A stretch of DNA of 11,217 bases from a bacterium (GTDB lineage: Bacteria; Latescibacterota; Latescibacteria; Latescibacterales; Latescibacteraceae): contig JAJFUH010000141.1 of the NCBI GenBank assembly GCA_021372535.1, positions 1 through 11,217 of the forward strand, in the 5' to 3' direction. Position 1 is the stretch's first letter. Every line of letters begins with the position of its first letter. The position numbers and the translations under genes were made by a program. Of the stretch, positions 6,633-11,217 are shown piece by piece. Below the pieces are notes generated by a model that saw only the letters and a list, made by a program, of their open reading frames with translations, did not search any database and was not told the DNA's origin.

Positions 6633-7898
6633 ATGCCCATGGTTGCGCTCGTTGACTGCAACAACTTCTATGTTTCCTGCGAGCGGGTGTTCAACCCGAA
6701 ACTCGAGGGAAGACCGGTCGTGGTGCTCTCGAACAACGACGGCTGTGTTGTGGCGCGGTCGAACGAGGCCAAGGCGCTCGGTATACCGGCGGGTGTGGCA
6801 GCCTTCAAGATCGGCGACCTCATCAAATCGGGCACCGTACACGCCCTGTCGTCCAATTATGCGCTCTATGGCGACATGTCGCACCGGATCATGGAGACGC
6901 TCGCGCAGTTTACCCCCGAGATCGAGGTGTATTCGATCGATGAGGCGTTTCTGAATCTCACGGGCTTTGATCCGGGCACGGTCACCGATTACGCACGCAC
7001 GATTCGCGCCACGGTCAGACGGTGGACGGGTGTACCGGTTTCCATCGGCGTGGCGGAGACCAAGACGCTCGCGAAAATCGCCAACAGGTTCGCCAAAAAA
7101 TCGCCGAAATCGGGCGGTGTTGTCAATCTCACCGCATCGCCGCACCAGGAGCGTGCCCTTGCCCTCACCGGGGTGGGAGATGTGTGGGGAGTGGGGAGAC
7201 AGTATGCCAAATTCCTGATCAGAAACGGCGTTGTGACAGCCCTCGATCTCCGTGACGCGACGGATGTTTGGGTGAAGAAGCATATGGGCATCGTGGGGCT
7301 GCGCACGGTGAAGGAACTGAGGGGTACGCCCTGTCTTTCGCTCGAACAGTGCCCGCCCGAGAAAAAGGAGATGTGCGTGTCGCGCTCGTTCGGGCAGCCG
7401 GTCAAAACCAGAGCCGCCATGCATGAGGCGATCGCGACCTACACGACGAGGGCGGCGGAAAAACTCAGAAAACAGCGTTTTGCCGCCGGTGCGCTCATGG
7501 TGTTCATGATGACGAACCGTTTCAGGGACGATCCGCAGTACGCCAACTCCACGGTGGTGGAACTGCCGGTGCCCACCGACTCCACCCATGAGCTCATACG
7601 ATACGCCCTCCACGGCACGAATGCGATATTCCGCGAGGGATACCGGTTCAACAAGGCGGGTGTGATCCTCACCGGTCTTGTTCCGCGGGGGGAGATTCAA
7701 ACCGATCTTTTTTGCACGGTCGACCATGTCGGTGCACGGCGGCTCATGGACGCGCTCGACCGTGTCAACACGCGCATGGGGCCGGGTACGCTGAAATATG
7801 CCGCGGTGGGGTTGAATCAGGACTGGCAGACAAAATTCAAGCGCCGTTCCCCGCGCTACACGACCCGCTGGGACGAGCTTCCGGTTGTGTCGAAGTGA
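6633..7898 (+). CDS. umuC: UmuC, catalytic subunit of DNA polymerase V (Y-family)
   Basis: This error-prone Y-family translesion polymerase inserts nucleotides opposite DNA lesions when bound to UmuD'2. It is 421 residues, essentially the length of E. coli UmuC (422). The palm carries D8 in [10 protein letters not shown], with Y13 at the steric-gate position, and the metal-binding pair D103-E104 in VYSIDEAF. Other conserved blocks are [36 protein letters not shown], the helix-hairpin-helix [13 protein letters not shown], and the little-finger SRSFGQPV region. QTDLF at about 356-360 matches the beta-clamp binding motif found at the same place in E. coli UmuC (QLNLF). The C-terminus ([14 protein letters not shown]) is the DUF4113-type tail. 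GAGGA at 6621-6625 precedes the ATG. The codons are GC-rich like the rest of the native region. No terminator hairpin follows; a repeat begins 17 bases after the stop. Confidence 0.97.
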   Translation: MPMVALVDCNNFYVSCERVFNPKLEGRPVVVLSNNDGCVVARSNEAKALGIPAGVAAFKIGDLIKSGTVHALSSNYALYGDMSHRIMETLAQFTPEIEVYSIDEAFLNLTGFDPGTVTDYARTIRATVRRWTGVPVSIGVAETKTLAKIANRFAKKSPKSGGVVNLTASPHQERALALTGVGDVWGVGRQYAKFLIRNGVVTALDLRDATDVWVKKHMGIVGLRTVKELRGTPCLSLEQCPPEKKEMCVSRSFGQPVKTRAAMHEAIATYTTRAAEKLRKQRFAAGALMVFMMTNRFRDDPQYANSTVVELPVPTDSTHELIRYALHGTNAIFREGYRFNKAGVILTGLVPRGEIQTDLFCTVDHVGARRLMDALDRVNTRMGPGTLKYAAVGLNQDWQTKFKRRSPRYTTRWDELPVVSK

Positions 7899-7914
7899 AC
7901 TGCACATCACCGGA

Positions 7915-7954
7915 GATTTGTATTGACTTTCCTGTGAATTACCACAATATTTTT
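7915..7954. repeat. 40-bp direct repeat, left copy
   Basis: This copy matches 11078-11117 in 39 of 40 positions; the only difference is A7941 against G11104. It contains TTGACT (7923-7928) and a TGTG-N6-CACA dyad (7933-7946), followed by an AT-rich tail, so it could be a promoter/operator cassette. It starts 17 bases after the umuC stop and marks the left edge of the accessory, AT-rich segment. An attachment-site-like or duplication scar is the main alternative. Confidence 0.85.
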
Positions 7955-7972
7955 ATATACTTTTGTTTCAGA

Positions 7973-8240
7973 ACTGTCCGGTAAAAATATTGAGCATTCT
8001 TTGTATACAGCAAAATATAAATAGTTAACACTGTTTATTATGGAAACTCACCCCGCGCATAACACCTTTATAAAACTGAATGTTAGCAGGCGCTTCCCCT
8101 CTCTTGAGGCAAGAGAGGGGTCAGGGGTGAGTTCGGGTGGAGAAAAGGGGAAATAATCACATCCAAAAACTCCACATCCCGGTAAAAAGCGCTATTTACA
8201 AGGTTTTTCGAGCTTTTTATTCTAATTTTAACCGGACACT
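7973..8240. mobile_element. 268-bp MITE-like element or deleted IS with inverted ends
   Basis: The left end ACTGTCCGGTAAAAA (7973-7987) matches the reverse complement of the right end, AGTGTCCGGTTAAAA (8240-8226), with two mismatches in 15. Ends beginning GTGTCCGGTTAAAA resemble those of some DDE-transposase insertion sequences (recollection, not checked). No transposase gene remains inside. A nested inverted repeat sits in the middle. I see no clear target-site duplication next to either end. It lies between umuC and the HicB-like gene, just inside the left 40-bp repeat, and may have helped break up the gene that once preceded hicB. Other readings are a solo IS remnant or a chance dyad. Confidence 0.55.
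8045..8133. repeat. nested inverted repeat with perfect 11-bp hairpin
   Basis: Outer arms AACTCACCCC (8045-8054) and GGGGTGAGTT (8124-8133) are perfect complements. Inside them CCCCTCTCTTG (8096-8106) and CAAGAGAGGGG (8110-8120) form a perfect 11-bp stem with a 3-base loop. No T-run follows, so it is not a standard terminator. This GGGGTGAG / CCTCTCTTG type is seen as a dispersed palindromic repeat in a number of bacterial genomes (recollection). It appears inserted within the larger element at 7973-8240. Confidence 0.7.
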
Positions 8241-8344
8241 ATTAACATTTTTTAAAGGAAACGCTTCGAATACAATGCAGCCTGCGTATCGGAAACACAA
8301 GTGGTACGGCCCGAAGATTTCGGGATAAAGAGAGTGAGGAATGA

Positions 8345-8584
8345 ATGAAAGGTGAGTACACCGCAATCATCGAAAAGGCGCCCGAGGGAGGTTACTGGGC
8401 CATATGCCCTGAAGTTCCCGGTGCCAACGGACAGGGAGAAACCATTGAAGAGACGAAGCAGAGTCTTCGGGAGGCGATTCGTCTGATCATGAAGGATCGG
8501 CTTGAGGATTATCTCCACATATTACCCTTATTTTGGGGTATTATACAGTTAGCATTTTTTAATAATAGTTTATTTTTCTTGTGA
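8345..8584 (+). CDS. HicB-like antitoxin, 3' end replaced by foreign DNA
   Basis: Residues 1 to about 55 are a clear HicB-type partial RNase-H fold: YTAIIEKAPEGGYWAICPEVPGANGQGETIEE followed by the helix SLREAIRLIMKDRLED. In HicAB systems HicB binds and neutralises the HicA mRNA interferase. From about residue 56 (base 8510 on) the family pattern stops, and an unrelated hydrophobic tail (LHILPLFWGIIQLAFFNNSLFFL) runs to a stop at 8582-8584. The DNA turns abruptly AT-rich at the same point. The 79-residue length is therefore accidental, and the gene is probably 3'-truncated by the island's junction. GTGAGGA precedes the ATG. No hicA is recognisable on either side, so this looks like an orphan or dead antitoxin. 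A short open stretch upstream ends in an ATGA overlap with this start but is too short to identify. Confidence 0.68.
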   Translation: MKGEYTAIIEKAPEGGYWAICPEVPGANGQGETIEETKQSLREAIRLIMKDRLEDYLHILPLFWGIIQLAFFNNSLFFL

Positions 8585-8678
8585 TTTTAAAAAAATAGTT
8601 TTTATATTTATTATATTAGGTTTATTGCATATGTATATATGAAAATGTGTAATAGAAAACATTTCAAAGGAGATTACC

Positions 8679-10031
8679 TTGATCACAAAAATCGTTGTGA
8701 ATGGATTTAGATCACTTTCAGACTTTACACTAGACCTTTTACCGGGACTTAATATCCTTGTTGGACCAAATGGTTCGGGAAAGACCAACATTATTACATT
8801 CTTTGAATTTCTCTCGCACATGGTTACTTACGGCCCATCTGAAGCAGTTAATCGAATTGGTGGCGCTGGTTCAGTGTTTACCAAACAAAGCGAACAAGAA
8901 TTCCAGAAATACATAGATGTTCAAATACTTGGATGTACGGAATCGGACAAGAAATTCATTCAATACATATATAACTTCATTATCGAAGCATCATTGAACT
9001 TCGATTCCATTAGATTCCGAAATCAATTGTTTAAACTAAAACCTTCTAATGTCTTCGATCCGCCAATAGCTGAGTCACTTGACGATGCTTTTTGCGTAAG
9101 TCAAACTAGTAATGATTGTAAGGAATACTCTCTGCATATTGATAATTACAAAAAAGGCATTATTGACTCTTCATTTCTTCCTCCTCCTATAAGGAAAGAA
9201 TTCTTGAAGAACTCAAAAATGATTGAGGAGTTTCTTAAGAATAATTTGGAAAGTGACATGCCACTTATTTCAAGTCTTTCCTTTCTTATAGATGCAACTA
9301 GATATATCTTTAACGACTTACGAGGTGGACAAGTTTTTAACATTATTCCGTCAAAGGTAAAACATCCAGAAGAAAGCTCAAGCCCTATTGGAATACAAAG
9401 AGACGGATCAGGTTTGGCTGCAACGCTTTATGCAATTAAGAACAAAAAGTTACATGACGAAGAGATTTTATTCCCTGGCAGATTTATTATTAGAAGGCAT
9501 TCGCAACGTTTAGATATTCGTGAAACATCAATCGAAAACATTCTTAAATATTTAGAAACAGCTAACTCGGCAATTCGTAATATAGATGTTGAAAATGACC
9601 GATTCGACAATCTTCTAAAAGTTAAATTATGGATTGAAAAAAAAGATCATTCAACTGTATTGCCTCTATCCTCAATGTCAGATGGTACAATCAAATGGCT
9701 TTCATTAGTAACGGCGATTCTCACAAGTCCTTCGATTTTCTCTCTTGAAGAGCCCGAAAATTTTCTACATCCACATATGCAATCAGAAGTTGTAAGATTA
9801 ATGAGAAATGCTGCAAGTTCTAAGCGGAAAAAAAATTGTATGCTTTTATCCACACACAGCGAGACGATTCTTAATAGTGCAAATCCTAATGAGATTGTTA
9901 TTGTGTCTTTTATGGAAGGAAAAACAAGAGCAAATAGATGCTCTAACCAAGAAGAAATAATGTATGAGATCCAAGAAACAGGCTTTGGATTAGGTTTCTA
10001 TTATATTTCTGGGAGTATGATAGATGAATAA
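8679..10031 (+). CDS. OLD/RecF-like AAA (ABC-type) ATPase, putative defence ATPase
   Basis: This 450-residue ATPase belongs to the AAA_15/AAA_21 (OLD, RecF, AriA-like) group. The N-terminus VNGFRSLSDFTLDLLPGLNILVGPNGSGKTNI carries the Walker A motif (G29-T36). A long, poorly conserved insert (about 85-320) probably forms the coiled or clamp region. SMSDGTIKWLSLV (332-344) is the ABC signature, SIFSLEEPENFLHP (352-365) is Walker B with catalytic E358, and LLSTHSETILN (389-399) is the switch-histidine motif with H393. The end GFGLGFYYISGSMIDE is typical of ATPases paired with a TOPRIM partner. It starts with TTG at 8679, with AAGGAG six bases upstream; no nearer ATG fits. The next gene overlaps it by 8 bases, so translation is coupled. 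The codons are strongly AT-rich, unlike umuDC, which suggests transfer. It lacks a fused TOPRIM nuclease domain, so it is the ATPase half of a split system. Confidence 0.85.
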   Translation: MITKIVVNGFRSLSDFTLDLLPGLNILVGPNGSGKTNIITFFEFLSHMVTYGPSEAVNRIGGAGSVFTKQSEQEFQKYIDVQILGCTESDKKFIQYIYNFIIEASLNFDSIRFRNQLFKLKPSNVFDPPIAESLDDAFCVSQTSNDCKEYSLHIDNYKKGIIDSSFLPPPIRKEFLKNSKMIEEFLKNNLESDMPLISSLSFLIDATRYIFNDLRGGQVFNIIPSKVKHPEESSSPIGIQRDGSGLAATLYAIKNKKLHDEEILFPGRFIIRRHSQRLDIRETSIENILKYLETANSAIRNIDVENDRFDNLLKVKLWIEKKDHSTVLPLSSMSDGTIKWLSLVTAILTSPSIFSLEEPENFLHPHMQSEVVRLMRNAASSKRKKNCMLLSTHSETILNSANPNEIVIVSFMEGKTRANRCSNQEEIMYEIQETGFGLGFYYISGSMIDE

Positions 10032-10608
10032 TCCTGCATTTATTGTTGATGGGCAAATGGAGAAAAGGATTGTACAAAATCTTTGTCCCGGTCAACCTGT
10101 ACGACTCATGAACTGCAACGGTAAAAATGTAACTTATGATGCTGCTGCTAAGCACGCCGCAACATTAATAAGATTATTGAAAAGGTATTACCCTATTATT
10201 ATTGTATTTGACAAAGAGAAACGTACAGACAGTTCTGATGTTGTTGCAAGATCACTTCTTGAAGCAATAGCAACACATGATTTACAAGGAGTCAACATCC
10301 TAATAGGTGTGCCTGATTGTATGATTGAGAATTGGATGTTAGCAGACATAACGGCTATAAATTTATATTACAATTTACATCCACCGATTTCACAATCCAA
10401 TTTCGAGGGTAAAAATGGTAAAAGCCACATTAGATTAATTATTGGAAGTCAACATTATAGTGAAACGCAAGATGGTCCTTTGATATTTAATAAGTGCAAT
10501 GTAACGTCAATCTACAAAAACAGCATTAGTTTTAGAAATTTTTTTAATCTAATAAGTTCTATTAATTGCAAATGGCTTTCAACATTCAACCCAAAAGACA
10601 GAATTTGA
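10024..10608 (+). CDS. small TOPRIM-like (DUF4276/OLD-nuclease-like) partner protein
   Basis: This 194-residue protein is coupled to the ATPase: its ATG (10024) lies inside the ATPase gene, which stops at 10029-10031, and GGGAG sits 8 bases upstream. The N-terminus FIVDGQMEKRIVQ (6-18) resembles the TOPRIM opening (usually (I/V)EG..E, here D9-G10 with E13). IIIVFDKEKR (58-67) follows at the place of the acidic second motif (D63, E65). A third conserved-looking block is GVPDCMIENWMLAD (95-108), reminiscent of DUF4276-type proteins. By analogy with OLD, PARIS (AriB) and AbiL, it may be a metal-dependent nuclease or RNase effector held by the ATPase. The exact family is not certain, and the activity is inferred only from motifs and partner. 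The C-terminus (FFNLISSINCKWL) looks natural, so it is probably full length. It shares the AT-rich composition of its partner. Confidence 0.7.
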   Translation: MNNPAFIVDGQMEKRIVQNLCPGQPVRLMNCNGKNVTYDAAAKHAATLIRLLKRYYPIIIVFDKEKRTDSSDVVARSLLEAIATHDLQGVNILIGVPDCMIENWMLADITAINLYYNLHPPISQSNFEGKNGKSHIRLIIGSQHYSETQDGPLIFNKCNVTSIYKNSISFRNFFNLISSINCKWLSTFNPKDRI

Positions 10609-11077
10609 TAGAAATATTTCCAAAAAACTATATCAATAAATCATGTGTGCGCCGAAAAATCAGGGTTGATCAAACAAACATATAATAGAGGCGTAACACT
10701 ATACTGCTTTATTTAGGCATTAGTCTCTGCAGCGTCGCGAAGACACGAATGAAATAATAGAAATCTGTGACCGTTTAAAACAAAATAAATGAACAGAACA
10801 CATAAAATATGGTATATACAAGAATACAAAAGCGTCCATTTGTTTGCAGTTTTATCGTTCTGCGGTAATTATTGGTTTTTGTTTTTTTGAATGCTATGTT
10901 TATTTCTGGTTATATCATCCGGTATATTATTATATACATTATAATATAATCAGTTTTAATCTTCGTCTGTTCGCTATTTTTTTTATACACTACCTTTCAT
11001 ACTACTCCGCCAGTTACATTCTGACACACGGAATTATGTCAACGTTTTTTGTCTACTGTGGAGGGCATGGCACAGAC
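10609..11077. other. AT-rich noncoding stretch after the ATPase/TOPRIM pair
   Basis: I find no convincing gene here. A frame from 10844 to 11089 is open for 81 codons, but it has a TTG start with no ribosome site, low-complexity Phe/Tyr content, and runs into the right-hand direct repeat. A degenerate repeat fragment (CGCGAAGACACGAATG, about 10735-10750) recalls the motif at 5794-5808. A lone TATAAT (10681-10686) has no matching -35. The stretch looks like decayed island DNA. Confidence 0.55.
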
Positions 11078-11117
11078 GATTTGTATTGACTTTCCTGTGA
11101 ATTGCCACAATATTTTT
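11078..11117. repeat. 40-bp direct repeat, right copy
   Basis: This copy matches 7915-7954 in 39 of 40 positions. It holds TTGACT (11086-11091) and the TGTG-N6-CACA dyad (11096-11109) and is followed by a run of T. It lies about 75 bases before the partial gene at 11192 and so could supply its promoter. It also marks the right edge of the accessory segment, 3163 bases from the left copy. Confidence 0.85.
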
Positions 11118-11191
11118 TTTATGCTTATCGAGATAAATAGCAAATTCTTCCACGGCGTAATATCCTGATCGATGATAATGGAGGGTATAAC

Positions 11192-11217
11192 TTGGAAACC
11201 AGGCTTAAAATGGTTTA
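11192..11217 (+). CDS. start of an unidentified gene (3' partial)
   Basis: A TTG codon at 11192 has GGAGGG (11180-11185) six bases upstream and opens a frame reading METRLKMV to the end of the window. Eight residues are too few to identify a family. An alternative frame from the ATG at 11172 is also open but has a poorer ribosome site. The right-hand 40-bp repeat lies upstream and may carry its promoter. Confidence 0.35.

Noticed and set aside
6537-7910. A 457-codon open frame on the minus strand
   Set aside because: It is antisense to umuC and the end of umuD, is Arg/His-rich as expected from the complement of a GC-rich gene, and shows no recognisable domain. The plus-strand UmuC match is unambiguous.
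8045-8133. Nested hairpin as the umuC terminator or a CRISPR-like repeat
   Set aside because: There is no T-run after the stem, it is about 150 bases beyond the umuC stop, and there is no periodic repeat-spacer pattern anywhere in the window.
7973-8240. A target-site duplication around the MITE-like element
   Set aside because: No identical short repeat can be seen immediately outside the two ends, so transposition history is not proven.
8137-8328. A 63-codon open frame on the plus strand
   Set aside because: It starts in the 3' arm of the nested repeat, runs across the IS-like right end and has no family resemblance; it is probably chance.
10844-11089. An 81-codon hydrophobic open frame (possible small membrane protein)
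   Set aside because: It has a TTG start without a Shine-Dalgarno sequence, low-complexity Phe/Tyr-rich content expected from AT-rich DNA, and a stop within the direct repeat.

Overview
The window looks like a chromosomal segment from an uncultured bacterium of the FCB type. Candidate phyla such as Latescibacterota or its neighbours would fit, but that assignment is inference. The best clue is the minus-strand gene at 3814-5601, a secreted protein ending in a FlgD-like / type IX secretion (Por) sorting domain. A Tat-exported DUF362 protein and a BamE/SmpA-like lipoprotein indicate a diderm envelope. No rRNA, tRNA or CRISPR array is visible.

Region 1 (1-3798) reads entirely on the plus strand. 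It starts inside a GT4 glycosyltransferase of the trehalose synthase TreT type, followed by an MscS-family mechanosensitive channel, a small lipoprotein, and a Tat-signal DUF362 protein that ends in a clear intrinsic terminator. The first two genes would both suit osmotic stress. Region 2 (3814-5696) is one convergent gene for a large exported protein with its own near-consensus promoter. Region 3 (5697-6183) is a noncoding stretch carrying repeat fragments, a dyad and a near-consensus promoter that drives region 4 (6184-7898). Region 4 is umuD-umuC, encoding translesion DNA polymerase V, with all catalytic residues present and a beta-clamp motif.

Region 5 (7915-11117) is the accessory part. 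It is bounded by two copies of a 40-bp direct repeat with one mismatch, one just after umuC and one just before the next gene. Inside lie a 268-bp element with inverted-repeat ends resembling IS ends and a nested hairpin, and a HicB-like antitoxin gene whose conserved part stops where the DNA turns strongly AT-rich. The AT-rich DNA carries a two-gene operon of an OLD/RecF-like AAA (ABC-type) ATPase and a small protein with TOPRIM-like motifs, overlapping by 8 bases. This pair is the best candidate for an under-described system. It has the architecture of a split OLD-type or PARIS/AbiL-like phage defence module, on an apparent genomic island. About 470 bases of AT-rich DNA without a convincing gene follow, then the second repeat copy and the first codons of another gene at the window edge.

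Protein family calls come from reading motifs in the translations. No database search was run.
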